From Nautilus pompilius (Eukaryota; Mollusca; Cephalopoda; Nautilida; Nautilidae), in contig JACATO010000091.1 in assembly GCA_018389105.1 (NCBI GenBank), positions 186,001 to 250,000 on the forward strand: DNA of 64,000 nt. Reading direction: 5' to 3'. A model generated the notes under the pieces. The model was given only the letters and a program-made list of their open reading frames with translations, made no database searches and was not told where the DNA came from. Position 1 is the first letter of the stretch, and each line of letters opens with the position of its first letter. This document shows positions 26,275-38,432 of the stretch, piece by piece. Position numbers and translations under genes: made by a program.

Positions 26275-27949
26275 ATCTGGTGGAATAAAAAAGAGAGAAA
26301 TTGTGAAAATGAGTTTACCTATGTAACAAAGGTGCGTGTTCATCCCACTCAAGAGAAGTGTCGCCTCCGAATAAAATGACTGATATGTTAAGATAGCAAG
26401 TAAATGGAATAACTAATTTTGAGGCCCAAAAACTGCAGCACAATTAAATGGCAGAGAGAGAGAGAGAGAGAAATGTGTTTCTACAAGAAGATGCTTAGTC
26501 CCGCTGAACTAAATAGACTTATGACAGCTGCCATCAGGGCCTGCTAATAAAACTGAAATGCTCCTGTGAGCAAAATTACAGGTAAACTAACTGACGGGAA
26601 AATGGAAGTTGCTGCGGTTAGATAAATCAGAATTTGAGATGTTTGACTGAAAGCGCATTGTGTGTTCAATTATCCAAGCATCTGTTATTTCCGTCCCGGT
26701 TCAGCTGCCTTCAAACATGAGGAAGATAGGAACAGGCCAAATGTGACGGGTTTTTAAAGAGTTGCTGAGTTGTCATTCCCTGGGTGGCCAGTCCCATTAT
26801 CAGGGCCTGTTTTGGTGAGAAAATAAAATTAGAGGAACAATGTATATAGAGCAGATCCAAAAAAATCCTCCAAGCGTCATTTACTGGTGGAAGTCTCTCT
26901 TTTTCAGGTGTTCGTTCTGCAATATGTGATGGTCGCACTGACAGGGAGGGATAGTTCCTTACAAAAACCCTGTTTTGGTCACCTGACTGCTGCCTAATGA
27001 ACTTAATGGGAAATGAAATTCACAGAAGTACAAAATCATTGAAGCAACTTGGTGAGACAACTTCGGCAATTCATCCCTATGACTGAAATACCCTAATACC
27101 TGATGTAACCATAAATCTGACCACTACCCGGCCACTCAGTACCGATGACTCTTTTGGAGATGGGAATGGGAAAAGATTCTCCAAGATGATGAAAGTTCAT
27201 CTCTGTAGGTGGTGGTGAAAATGACTCTGAACTGAAAGAATAAATAAAATTGTCTTCTGATTATGATTTCATTGCACAGATATCTGGAGGTAATTCCCCT
27301 TTGAAAAAGTGATAAATAATTGGATGTCATTTGCACCTGAGCAAGGATCTGTTCTCTCAGCTGACAGCACAACGTCAATGGTGGATCTCTACCATCAGCA
27401 TCTGTTCATAAAAAAAAAAGTTTTGTGTAAGGAACTCACCAAGGTTTTTTAAAAATCAAATTCATGAAGAGAATTGGTTGTAAACAAAGTAAGAAAGAGC
27501 CATATACAATTGAAAGTAGATTTTAAAAACTATCACCCAAAAGATGGGGCACAGTTCCACAAACTCCTGATCAATCTTCATCCACATGCATTTCATTTTT
27601 TTTGTCTTTCTGACGAAGCCATCCAGTTAACAGTATATGAAACAAAATAACAGGAATAAAGTTTGTTTACTTAGAAAATGAACCAGATGATGCAAATAAA
27701 GTTACATTTATTTACATGTGGGAAACTTGTCATTAGAAACATCTGAAACTAATAGGTGATCAGGTAGGAAAAGAAACTGAAGAGTATTCCAATGTAACAC
27801 TGCACGGAACTATACACAAATAATAAATAGATTATATAGAAAGTATGCATTCAGTGGTATTACTAACAAGTTCACTCTCCTACTTACATTTGATTATCTG
27901 TTTACCAATATATCTGCCCAAATACGAACATCATAGGTGTAACATGTGT

Positions 27950-28330
27950 GCAATTATTCGGTAATGTGTGTACAGTAAACTGCTCAAAAGGTCCTCTCAA
28001 TTTTTGGTGGGAGTATCTGTTGTATCGTGCAGTGTTTATAGATGTAACACATATCGAGTTATCACTGATGACCTGCTCCAGATTTTCCTACAAATTTTCA
28101 GGTATTCCTTTAATTGCTGCTGAGATTCATCTTGGTTGTTTGGCTCTTATTTGTTTATCAAGATGTTCCCATGGGACTCGGTGGATTCTAGGGAGGCTGC
28201 TGATCCATTCCACATTTTTCCAAGCTGGCATTATTCTGGATATGGTGAATTTGTTGGCAGATCTCTTGACTGGATAATATATAAGCATGAGTGTATTCTG
28301 AAGGATGGACATCTAAGAGGTGAAACTTAA
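27950..28330 (-). mobile_element. Tc1-like transposase fragment
   Basis: On the minus strand, IHRVPWEHLDKQIRAKQPR resembles the Tc1 segment (SPDLNPIEHLWEHLDRQIR…) that follows the last catalytic acidic region. The sequence around it is frameshifted and full of stops. This family differs from the two long Tc1 relics in the window. It sits in an intron of the repeat/coiled-coil gene. Confidence 0.6.
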
Positions 28331-29238
28331 ATATCAATCAATGACTGCAAATCAGAGTCTGATTAACTGTGCCATTTCATGGCACCGATGATGGTCAGGT
28401 TTGTAAATTATTCTTATAGAAATTTTTATAAGTTATAAATATGTTTCTCTTCTGGTTGATTAGTGAGAGATTTACATAATGGTATGGATGGAATTCTAGG
28501 AAAACCTTGAATCAAACACGTACAGATGATACTGGCAATGAAGATGCTGGCGCTAATGAGATTTTAATTTTCTTCTTTCCAGTTGTTAGAAAAAAATTGT
28601 TAACACATCAGTGCTAAGATATCTTAGAAACAAATGCTGGTTAGCGGCATTCTTGGTAAAATCAGCAGTGCTGCAAGACTGGCGATGCTTTTTCCTCTGG
28701 CGCTACAGTTCTTCACAATGTCGATTTAGGCGAACAACACCTTCGGTGCAGCGTTGACCAAGGCAATGTTTACTGTTGCAATAAGAACGGTGCCAAAGTA
28801 CTGAAGAGTTCCGAATTGTTTACACTTATTTCCAAAAAAATATCCTGCTACTATATAATGACTGTGAAATTAATTAAAACTATTGTTGAGTTGTTTTATT
28901 AGTTATTACTAACCGAATCCAATGATGAGGGAGGTATCATTGACATGTTATTTTAGGACGGTACCAATAACGTCTGGTTTTGATCAGACTATCAATGGGT
29001 CAAAAGCTTTCTAAAAAAAATACCAAAATCATCTTTTTTTCTTTCTAAAATGTCAGGGTTTTAAACTTCTTTCTATCTACCTTTAATGATGACCAGTAAA
29101 AACTTAAAGATAATTTTTTTCCAATGTACTTTCATGAAATTGAATTGAAATATAGAAAGTACTGTAGATTTAGTTCTTAAAGCAAGCATTGTGTGTTTTT
29201 TTCTAAAATTATTCTATGTGCTAACACAAGCCAAAAAG

Positions 29239-29582
29239 CTTACCATATTTTTCAGGTTATGAGTCTATGTGAAGTATAAGTCAAATAGGTCAATTTTCCA
29301 AGCCGTCATTCATATATAAGTCAAAGTCGATAGTACAATCGTAAACCGAAGACAACGTGGGCCTCCCAGATCAACAGAGATCTAAGGGAGGTAACTGAAT
29401 CTGAGTCAGTATGCACCCACACCATGCTCATATAATCATACATAAATTTCCCAAAGTACTAAAGGATCCCATGTTCCCAGTATCATGATTTCATCCATAT
29501 GTAAGTCGGAATGGAATATAAGTCGATGGTCGGGCCTTTTTAGGGAAAAAGTATCGACTTACATGCTGAAAAATACGGTAAG
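29239..29582. mobile_element. MITE-like element with imperfect terminal inverted repeats
   Basis: The left end, CTTACCATATTTTTCAGGTT, and the reverse complement of the right end, CTTACCGTATTTTTCAGCAT, are inverted repeats. Both continue into a TAAGTC/TAAGTCG motif that recurs inside (TATAAGTC and TGTAAGTC). At 344 bp with no ORF it fits a non-autonomous DNA element, resembling the CCGTATTTTTC…TAAGTCG ends of many animal elements. The target-site duplication is unclear. Confidence 0.6.
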
Positions 29583-29887
29583 TAAAATGGTCATACCATT
29601 GGAAAACTATTGCAATATTCTGATCAAAACTGATTTGTGAAACTTATTAATTATTTGTGACCACTTTAGGAACATCTTGTGAATATTAAATGCATTTTCC
29701 ATTTTAACTGCTGTTAGGAAGGAATTCTTAAAAGTCAAATTCTCATCTAGCATTGAATGAGAAGCATCTCCACTCCACAATTATAAGGTATTACTGTGTG
29801 TGACATACTACTCACATAGCTCTGTCTTCTGCTGTACATACCGCTATTGAAAACAGTCTTCAACATGATTATCCTGTCTTCCCTCAC

Positions 29888-29956
29888 CTCATGCACCTTA
29901 GCCTTGGCAGTTTTCAGCTGTAGTTTCTGTTTGGCAGATCTCTCAGCCCAATTTCC
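29888..29956 (-). CDS. Repeat/coiled-coil gene, exon 6
   Basis: A 69-nt phase 0-0 exon encoding GNWAERSAKQKLQLKTAKAK and VHE. It lies between TTTCTTACTCAG and GTGAGG. Both flanking junctions keep the frame (…VILK|GNWAE… and …KVHE|WLRKQ…). Confidence 0.72.
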
Positions 29957-31982
29957 CTGAGTAAGAAAGATTATTTTAAGTTAATAAATTAGCTTTTCAA
30001 ATAATTTTAAAAAAAAATAATTAAAAATTGAATATAATGAAAATTGGGTAACAGATTTTCTGCAACATCTTCATCTATCAGCCCACAAAGGTGACTGTCC
30101 TGTAGTAGCCATTTTGTAATTATTATGTGTATAGGCTTGTAGCCAACAACTGACTAACAGCAGCATCATATGTCATCAGCCATGAAGTTGGAGTCTTTGG
30201 AAGCTGGAGTGAGTGATTAGGTGAAGAAATTCCCACAATGCAATGTTGCAGAATTCAATGATGCTCAGCTCTGATAGAAAGCTCCCAAATTTGTTTACAT
30301 ACAAGGAAAAAAATGGCAGAAAGACAAAAAGAACAAAGTCTCATGAAAATGCAGTACTCTGTGCCTCACATTGTGGAAACCATGTACAAACTGTGGTATT
30401 ATTTACTATTAACAAGCTGACAGAGAGGGTCATCTCCATGTCTAATTGTTTGTTGTTTATCATGTTTTTTTGTAGCAATGCATTATGGGAACATTTTGAT
30501 AGCATCAGGGGAAAGAAACCATTTTAGATTTTATGTCCCTTTACTTTAAGATTATGAAATCATGGAAGACAAAATCATGATGAGTGAAATAATTTTAGCT
30601 GTAATTAAAATGTCTCACTCTTAACTGGAACATTACCAAGGTGAGAAAGAGAAGGTGCATGACACTAAAATCTGTTAAAAGCATGAAACTTCTTGATGCT
30701 TTCTGGTTTTGGCTGACCTAACAAATCTACCAAAAATCCATAGTAGAACTCTTCACTTTTAGATGTGACTGGTTTTGGAAGAAAAGTGAAAATAAATGGT
30801 GCTAGTGACCTACACCAAACTGAGCCATTCCCAACTTCTGAACCCTCAATCACTGCAGGCAAGTTTAGAGTTTTCAAATGTCTTGTATTTTAGATTTTAG
30901 AAACTGTATCTTATAGTGGCATTTCCCAGGATTCCTTATTTTTTTTTAATATTATGGCTTAAAAGTACACTATCTACCTTTTTAATGGAGCAAAGGATTG
31001 TAAACTGGAGTCAGGCAGTGTCAGTCTGCTGCATACAGTGGTGTGCTCACATGTTTTTCTTGGAGGTGTATCTAAAGAATTTTTGGAAAATGCAACCAAC
31101 TTGGATTTCATGAATCAGCCATTGATTTTTCAGTAAACCCCATTATTAGCAAACTCATGTTTTTTGTCACCATATAGTAAACTTCAGCATTTGTCAAGTC
31201 CTTAAAAGTGCAAGAACTTGTAAATGTAAATGAATTACAAGAAGGATTCCATGGCAGCTTGCATGTCATTTCACAAAATGAAAATCTGAGTGATGGTCTT
31301 AAGAGGGTTGGCACTTTCAAGGAGTGCAGGGTTAAAACTATGCCCAACATGGTGAAAATAGCACCCTATTTTTAAAGTTTGCTGCTAGGATCTAATGTAT
31401 TTGCAAAGAGAACTTGTTCACTGTTGGAAGTAGGCAGAAAACAGGAACCGCTGTTCACCAGACTTAATCAAAAGCAAACTCTAAGTAACTATTAACTTGT
31501 TATGACTTCTTTTTTCGCTACATCCAAATCCAAAAGGATGCCAATCTCCTTAGGAAAACAAACAGACTAAAAAGTAAGTCATTTATTGATCGTTCGTGTA
31601 ATTTTTAACAGCATTATAAAATGTTTCCGGCCGAGTCACGCGGATATTGGCTGAAGATTTCAATTTTGACAACTTGAGATCATTTTAGTTACTGTTGGTA
31701 AGGACGAGCAACTATTGAACCTGCTGGGCGTACCTTTAAAACAAGGATTCTGTTTTGCTATTATTTGGAAGCAATTGTTTTATATCTGTTTATGCCCATC
31801 TAATCTGAATATAGGATGAGTTTGTTGGGTTTTAGGTTGCGTTGGCTGCTAAGGTCATTTTACTGCTATGAATATAGGTCTACTAATGTTAAAGGTATCC
31901 TGTGGGGTTTTTTTTAATAAAACGTTGGCAATTCTTCCGCAATTGTAATACTTCTCAGATTCATAAGTAAACAAATACTCAC

Positions 31983-32062
31983 CTTCAGAATTACATTTTT
32001 CAATGTCAACTTTTCAATGGTAGAATTTCTTTCAGAGTTAATGTCTGTTAAAAGTGAAAGTT
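31983..32062 (-). CDS. Repeat/coiled-coil gene, exon 5
   Basis: It encodes (E)LSLLTDINSERNSTIEKLTL followed by KNVILK and ends at AAG|GTGAGT. Two AGs lie close together at the acceptor (CATCTTAGAG). Using the second gives the two-base lead that completes codon GAA with exon 4; the first would shift the frame into a stop. The acceptor is the weakest part of this model. Confidence 0.65.
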
Positions 32063-32375
32063 CTCTAAGATGATAGTGAGAATTGAAAAACAAAGTAAAC
32101 TTTCTAGGACATGCAGAATTCATCCACTTGTCTTCATCCTTTATGGATGGAGCCCCTTATCATCCTTTTAAGTTAAACTTTATTTCCCATATGACAGTGG
32201 TTAAATCAGTCCCATCTGTCTGCTGGAATTACTTCACTACTCCCTTCTTTTATTATCATACATCAAAGTCTGCAAGGGAGCGCATTTTGCGCTATCATCC
32301 TCTAGGAAACATTTGCCGATGCCCCGGGAGCCCAGCATTTGGGAATCTCTATTAGGATTCTTAATATTTCTTTTA

Positions 32376-32621
32376 GTTGTGCAAACAAGCGAGAGAACCT
32401 GAAGGAAATTCACATGGCCAGCTAGTAAAGAGGGGACAGAAGGAACCCTGCCATGGAGTTGTGCAAACAAGCGAGAGAACCTGAAGGAAATTCACATGGC
32501 CAGCTAGTAAAGAGGGGACAGAAGGAACCCTGCCATGGAGTTGTGCAAACAAGCGAGAGAACCTGAAGGAAATTCACATGGCCAGCTAGTAAAGAGGGGA
32601 CAGAAGGAACCCTGCCATGGA
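32376..32621. repeat. Three perfect 82-bp tandem copies
   Basis: The unit beginning GTTGTGCAAACAAGCGAGAG occurs at 32,376, 32,458 and 32,540, and a fourth start is present at 32,622. The copies look identical, implying very recent expansion. They lie in an intron of the repeat/coiled-coil gene. The frames through them (…GRVPSVPSLLAGHVNF…) are not considered coding. Confidence 0.95.
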
Positions 32622-32948
32622 GTTGTGCCAAACCAGGTTTGGCCTTTGTGGTAATGAAGCTCAGGACAACGACTTTGGATGGAAATCTATTAAACCAATC
32701 ACTTTACTGACTAGTGCGATAAATTATTTACATTCACTATTTAAGTACATTTTATTGTAGGTACCCATAATTTTGACTTGTTTCACGATGACCTGGGTCA
32801 TTGACATTCAGCTTTGTCAACTCCACAGACCAGGCAGGAATAGCTTTCTTCTCAGTATATATGCATGAATGGCTGGCCATCCCTTTTATTTTCCTGCTTG
32901 ACAGAGGGAAAGAACTACACTAATAAAATGCTAACTCCTGGAACTAAC

Positions 32949-33095
32949 CTGTTAGCTCTTCAATTTTCTTTTTCAGCAACTCTCTTAGTTCTTTTTCTAG
33001 CAGCTCCAAGTTTTCCAGATCATCTATTTCATACAGATAGTCAGATACAATATCCTCTTCTTCCTCCACTTCTTTTTCCATCTGTAAAATTATCC
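32949..33095 (-). CDS. Repeat/coiled-coil gene, exon 4
   Basis: It encodes (G)IILQMEKEVEEEEDIVSDYL, then YEIDDLENLELLEKELRELL and KKKIEELT. It is strongly acidic, then shows leucine/glutamate/lysine heptads typical of a coiled coil. The acceptor is CTCTTTACAG at 33,096-33,098; the nearer ATTTTACAG would give the wrong phase. The donor is ACAG|GTTAGT. Length 147 nt, phases 2-in and 1-out, consistent with both neighbours. Confidence 0.78.
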
Positions 33096-33900
33096 CTGTA
33101 AAGAGATTTATGCACAATAGGTAGCTGAGAGCTCTGCTTACCTGCCGGTCAAACAACAGGCAGTCATATCGATCAATTTTTAGTAGATGCCATGGTCTGA
33201 CCTGGTAAATCAATTAAATCCTGAAGAATTTTCTCTACTTTTTACTATCGGGGCGAAGTATAAATTAATATTTTATAGTGTGGGAATGTTATTTACTTGT
33301 CTCTAAATATGTGGACAAGTTATTTATTTTTCACAATTTTACTTGAGGCAAATTCAGATTTTATTTCTTTGCCGTGTGAGCAAACTTGTATTTCATCGCA
33401 AGATGCAAGAAAGTTGCATTCACTTTAAATGACTGATGCCATTTGGGTTGGTTTACTGTGCGGACGAGTTAAATCTGTTGGCATCTAATTATCTGGACAA
33501 GTTGGATTGAGATTTTAGGGGGTGTTTAATGTAGGCGGAAAGTTGATTTTTAGCTACAACTGTCTGGAGCAAACTGAGTGCAGATAACCGTGACTTTGTA
33601 TTTGATACAAGTATATACTGAGTGGTCTCAATAGTAGGTTAAACTCGCTATAGTGCTTATGATAATTTTCCTTTTGCATTCTTTTAGTAGACACAAGTTT
33701 CTGCTTTTGGATAACTTTGGAAAATTGTTTTGTTTTTATAATTGTATGTTCATCCTATCTACATGGAGGAAAAGTAATATTCTATCTATTTTGAATAATT
33801 TTGTCCTCATAACAGAAACATATAAGATCTATTTTGTGTATACAGTAAAATATAAAACTCCATTTATTTTTGTCAAAGGAGGCAATTGTTTTGTCTCATA

Positions 33901-34613
33901 TACAGGGTGTTCCAAAAGTCTTGGGCACATTTTGACAATGAATATCTCGGAAACTATTAAGGATATAAAAACGCATCTGGTAAATTCAGAAAGCTTGTAA
34001 TCTCAATTTTTACATGGAATGTTCAAAGATGTTCAATGTGAGCACCATTGGTCACACGACACACATCAAGCCTATAGTCCAATTCTTGCCAAACGCGTCC
34101 CAGCATTGCATTGTCAATGGTTGAAACAGCTTCTGTTATTCGTGCCTTCAGCTCATCCACGTCTCTGGGAATAGGGGGCACATATACCAATCCTTTCACA
34201 AATCCCCACAAAAAGAAATCGCATGGTGTGAGATCTGGAGATCTGGGTGGCCAGGACATGAGATCGTGATCATTCTGCCCAGACCTTCCAATCCATCTGT
34301 CTGGCAGTTTTATGTTCAGAAACTGTCTAACCCTGAGGCTCCAGTGTGGTGGCGCTCCATCCTGTTGGAAAATGAAGTCACCAGACTCTTTCTCACTCAA
34401 TTTATCCATTAACTAAAAAATCTGAAAATATATCTAAAAAAATCTTAATCTAAAAAATCTTAATATCTGAAAAGAATAAAAAAAAAATCAATAGCCTTAC
34501 AAAAAAATTAATGTAATTAGCTTTAAAATGACACAACTTTTATCTTACTACCATTCATAGTTAAATAGATATGGGGACTTCAAATGTGCCCAAGACTTTT
34601 GGAACACCCTGTA
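33901..34613 (-). mobile_element. Internally deleted mariner-like element with perfect 32-bp TIRs
   Basis: TACAGGGTGTTCCAAAAGTC and 12 further bases at 33,901-33,932 are the exact reverse complement of 34,582-34,613. The element is flanked on both sides by TA, the target duplication of Tc1/mariner elements. It is 713 bp long and retains only the C-terminal part of a transposase ORF. The perfect ends suggest recent insertion into an intron of the repeat/coiled-coil gene. Confidence 0.92.
34023..34409 (-). pseudogene. C-terminal transposase fragment of the mariner-like element
   Basis: A 128-codon open frame with DFIFQQDGAPPHW (second catalytic Asp) and MSWPPRSPDLTPCDFFLWG (third catalytic region), ending at VCRVTNGAHIEHL. 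The spacing between the last two catalytic Asp residues is about 46 by my count, long for mariners (34 in classic DD34D). The N-terminal DNA-binding domain and first Asp are missing, so the product cannot be an active transposase. The frame itself is intact. Confidence 0.85.
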
Positions 34614-34701
34614 TAATACAAAAGAAAGACATTTCTTCTTCCATTCTGTTGTGAGGGGCAATCTGCGTTTCTTTCCTTAAAACACTACCAAAAAAAATTA
34701 C

Positions 34702-34848
34702 CTTCCATTTTGTCACTTTTGGCCTTTATCATCCTAGCTTGAGCTTTATTTTCCTCTCGGATTTTCTTGGTGCATATAATTTTCTGTAACAAGATGTTGT
34801 TGGCCCTGGTTATATCAGACAGCTCGAAAGCCAGCTCCTCATGTGACT
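34702..34848 (-). CDS. Repeat/coiled-coil gene, exon 3
   Basis: It encodes (E)SHEELAFELSDITRANNILL, then QKIICTKKIREENKAQARMI and KAKSDKME: alternating charged and hydrophobic residues consistent with a helical coiled coil. Acceptor CACCTAG, donor GAAG|GTAATT. Length 147 nt with the same phases as exon 4, suggesting the two may descend from a duplicated module, though their sequences are not clearly alike. Confidence 0.75.
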
Positions 34849-36432
34849 CTAGGTGGTAATAAAGAATTTATATTGGCTGATATTAAAGCCATGGATATTG
34901 AAGAACAGAGTATTTCAGTTACCTCCCCCTAAGATAAATGTTTTTTTTAATATTCTGATAGGATGGCAATTGTTGCCAATTACATATTATTTTGAAATAT
35001 CTAAAGCTGTGAATGCATTCTATATCTGATTTGTATCTGCCAAGAATTTAGTAAACCTACCTACAATGCATTACTAGTGGTTCATTATCCCTGCCGGTTT
35101 GCTCCAAGCATACGGCTGTCAAATCAGCTTGGAAAATTAAGAAAACAAATTATAAAACTGTACTAGAAAAATATCATGCTAAAGAATTAATCTTGGATCT
35201 GAAGACTGACAAACATTTTACCAACTTCTACTCTTAGGCAAGCATCTGTTTATTGTAATGGATGTTGTATTATGGGAAGGTTTTCCAGCTCATTGGGAAA
35301 TAGAATCCAGAGTCAGATTAGATGCAAAGCCACTTTAAAAGTAAATTTGACGATTACTTTGGTAAATCAACAAATAAGTAGACAATTATTTATGACCAGT
35401 TTGCCAAAGATAGTTGCAACAATACACATTTAAAAAGAAAGAAAGAAATGTTGATTGAAACAGTTTTACAATGTAATGGACTTAATTTGCTTAGTTTGAT
35501 GCTACTATCAGACAATCAAGGTAAACTCCTCTTGGAAATTAAAACAGAATCCACACCTAAGACAAACAATATATAAATCTTGAAGTAAGAAAAATTTATT
35601 CTACTAAACCAAATCAAAGGTTATAATGCTAAAAGCAAGGAAAGTTCAAGGTTAAACTAATGTCCTACAAAATTTCACAACACAGAATCTTTTCCATCGA
35701 CTCCAAAAAAAAACTCTCAGCTGACAACAGAAAGGTTTTGGATTTTTTAAAGTAGCAGGTGAGCTGATAGCTGCACAACATTTGCAGCAGGGAATGATAC
35801 CAGAATCTAAAACTCTGAGGTATATATCGGCAATGTTCAAATTGTGAAGCTCGTGCAGATACCATCAATTAGTTCCTTCTGGCTTGATTAGAAACACTAC
35901 AAAACCAGAATTGCTGTTCTTCCATTGTAATGCCATCATCTAAATATGCTTCTAAAAATGGTTATGCTAACATCCCCTTGCTGGCACCAAAATGGGTTCA
36001 GTCTGGATGAATTAGAAATAATGATTACATAATAGTTACGTCCCTCTATCACAAACATTATATAAATGCATATTCAAATGCATCGTTGTTATGGTAATTT
36101 GTTCTTGTGATGGTATATGTGGTGGGGGGGGGGAATCTAACCATCTTTGCACTAAATCACTGGAACAGAAAAGAGACACTATCGGAAAGATGACACTGTG
36201 GAACCGCTGAAAATTGAAGGGTTGACATGGGGAGATAACTTGGATAAGAAAAAAGATTAACGAAACAGAGTATAGCAGAACACACTGTGTTGGTTGGCAC
36301 AAATGTTAAAATTGAGAGTAGTTCCACTCTAACTCAGAGCATCAAACCCCGACTTTCACAAGCAAATTTTTGCTTGTTTTTATTTCAATGGACGTTCGTT
36401 TTTGCTCTGTTACTCACAACTTTAACCCTCAC

Positions 36433-36564
36433 CTAGTAGCCTTGTTTTTGACGATTTGTTTCTGAAACATGAACAAGTCGCCGACCTTTGTTTCTTAAGT
36501 AGGATCTTGCTGCTGGATTTCCACACAGTGCTAGAGCGGCTGGGTGCTGGGTAGGTTTCGTCCA
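36433..36564 (-). CDS. Repeat/coiled-coil gene, exon 2
   Basis: It encodes (V)DETYPAPSRSSTVWKSSSKI, then LLKKQRSATCSCFRNKSSKT and RLL: a basic, serine-rich linker between the repeat domain and the coiled coil. Acceptor TTTTTAG, donor CTAG|GTGAGG. Phases 2-in and 1-out match exon 1 (ACA G) and exon 3 (AG TCA). Low complexity makes it the least convincing exon on its own, but both junctions fit. Confidence 0.62.
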   Translation of the reverse strand, partial: WTKPTQHPAALALCGNPAARSYLRNKGRRLVHVSETNRQKQGY

Positions 36565-36826
36565 CTAAAAACCATGATTAAATCAATAGTATAAGAGGCA
36601 TTGTCACAGATGTAAACATTTACACACACACATATGCTGATGAGTATAATGTGACACAGACCAAATTTATCGATGGTAGAACATTTGTACACAGTTCAAA
36701 ATTTACCATAAAGTCTGAGATATAGAGTTTTATTTAGTGGAATATCTGGACACTGCTGAATGTATTACTGATGTCATAATGACAAAGAATATTCACTATC
36801 TACACATTAATTTTGACATGAACATC

Positions 36827-38231
36827 AGTAGCGTGTTTGGCCACCCCTGGTCTCCACTAGATTGTTGTATCTGCATTTCATACTGTTTACCAGACATCTG
36901 ATGCAGTCTCGTGGCGGTGCATTCCACTTTTCCGTCAAGACCTGATGTAGTTCCGGAATGGTCCCTTGAGCAAGTGGTCACTGCATTAGGTACCTAGGAC
37001 ACTCATCCCAGACTTGATCTGTTGGTTTTAGCTTAGGGCAATGAGCAAGCCACAGAAAACATCAGATAATGTAGGACTGTCCCTGCGTGGTGGGTTCTTG
37101 CACTATCAGCCCACAATGTTGAACCTATTACTGTAAGTTCATACAACTGGCACAACAACAGGTCTAATGGCTGTAGCTCTGGTCGTTAGCAGTTCATCAG
37201 AAAGAGTCAGGTCACTTTTGTGGTCATCCGTTACAGCATCCCAAACTAGAATACTGCTGCCCTAGAGCAGTTCGTCTCCTACCTGGTATAGCCATCGTTA
37301 CATTGGTTTGGATGTTGCTGATGATTGTAGATGACCATCAGTAAGGTGAAGGGTGAATTTACTCATCAGAGAAGCAAATGCAGCTCCAGTCTGCAAATTA
37401 CAGTGCAAAGGTGTTCTACTATACTATACTGCAGTCTCATCCCATCATCATCATCATCATCATCATCATCGTGAATAGGCTACCTCTGCTGAAAATTACC
37501 GGATTATTTTTAATAATCTGGACAGAGATATGAATCCAGTGATCCTTCTGCAACTGTCTCTGAAGGAGACAAGCTATGAAAGTGCAGTTAAGTCGAGTCC
37601 AATGGGTAATACCACTGTGGTGCCTCCTACCAGGTCTTTTGTGAACTGAACTGGTCTCTCTGCAGCTCTGCTATAGTTGGCTGATAACGCTCATTGTTAC
37701 ATCAAGTTCAGCAGCCACACCTGCCTACAGCCTAGGTATCTATTGCTTGGCTCCAAACACTGCTCACGTGTAAGTCATTATTGAATCAAAGCTGACTTTT
37801 ATGGGTACAACCACACAGAAACGAGGAGCCAAAATCCCAACACTCAAAATGGCAGAACTGCCTCCTGACTCCAGCTTCAGATTGACAAACCGATGAAGGA
37901 CCAAGCAGAAGTTTCTGTAATGGCCTCAGCATCTTACCCAAAAATATAAACCATGAAGCAGTAAATGGAAAAATGTCCACTACTGAGTGAACAGTGGAGT
38001 CCAAATAAGCAAAGTTTACATCATACCTATCTTTTGTGTATTAATTTACCTGTATAATTAATTTAGAGACCAGCAGATGGCTGAGTGACTGAGTGTGGTC
38101 CTCACTGGAAACTGTCTTGCTTTGGAGAACCTCCCCTAGCTTGGGTTTCTCTTGGGTGCTGCAGTTTCTTCCAGCCGATAAAGAGAAAGGTTCCTGTAAG
38201 GACTTTTAATCAAGCAAGTTCCTCTCTCACC
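36827..38231 (-). mobile_element. Decayed Tc1-like element, copy B
   Basis: A near-identical partner of 17,309-18,700 in the same orientation, including the same internal stop after YLMQ in the transposase relic. It differs by scattered substitutions and an expanded (ATC)n tract at about 37,443-37,471. It lies in intron 1 of the repeat/coiled-coil gene. Shared stops show the element was already dead, or mobilised in trans, before the two copies separated. Confidence 0.85.
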
Positions 38232-38432
38232 TACCATGGGGAGTATAAGAATGTCTGGCCTCATAAAAATGGCATCTGGTTACAGAAATGATTGAAAGGG
38301 ATTTAACACTAGTGCTGGATGGTTGATAGTGGTAATTAATTTAAAGGAAATTTCATTTATTTAAAACTAACTTTAGTTTTCAACAATACCCTAGTTACCC
38401 TATTGAAGAAATTACAAACAAATTTCTACAAA

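Noticed and set aside
30665-30877. Minus-strand frame KTLNLPAVIEGSEVGNGSVW…
   Set aside because: No splice sites fitting the surrounding gene's phase and no recognised family; possibly a transposon remnant but not supportable.
31108-31350. Minus-strand frame ending NAEVYYMVTKNMSLLIMGFT…
   Set aside because: Looks protein-like, but I could not match it to a known family or to the repeat/coiled-coil gene's exon phases.
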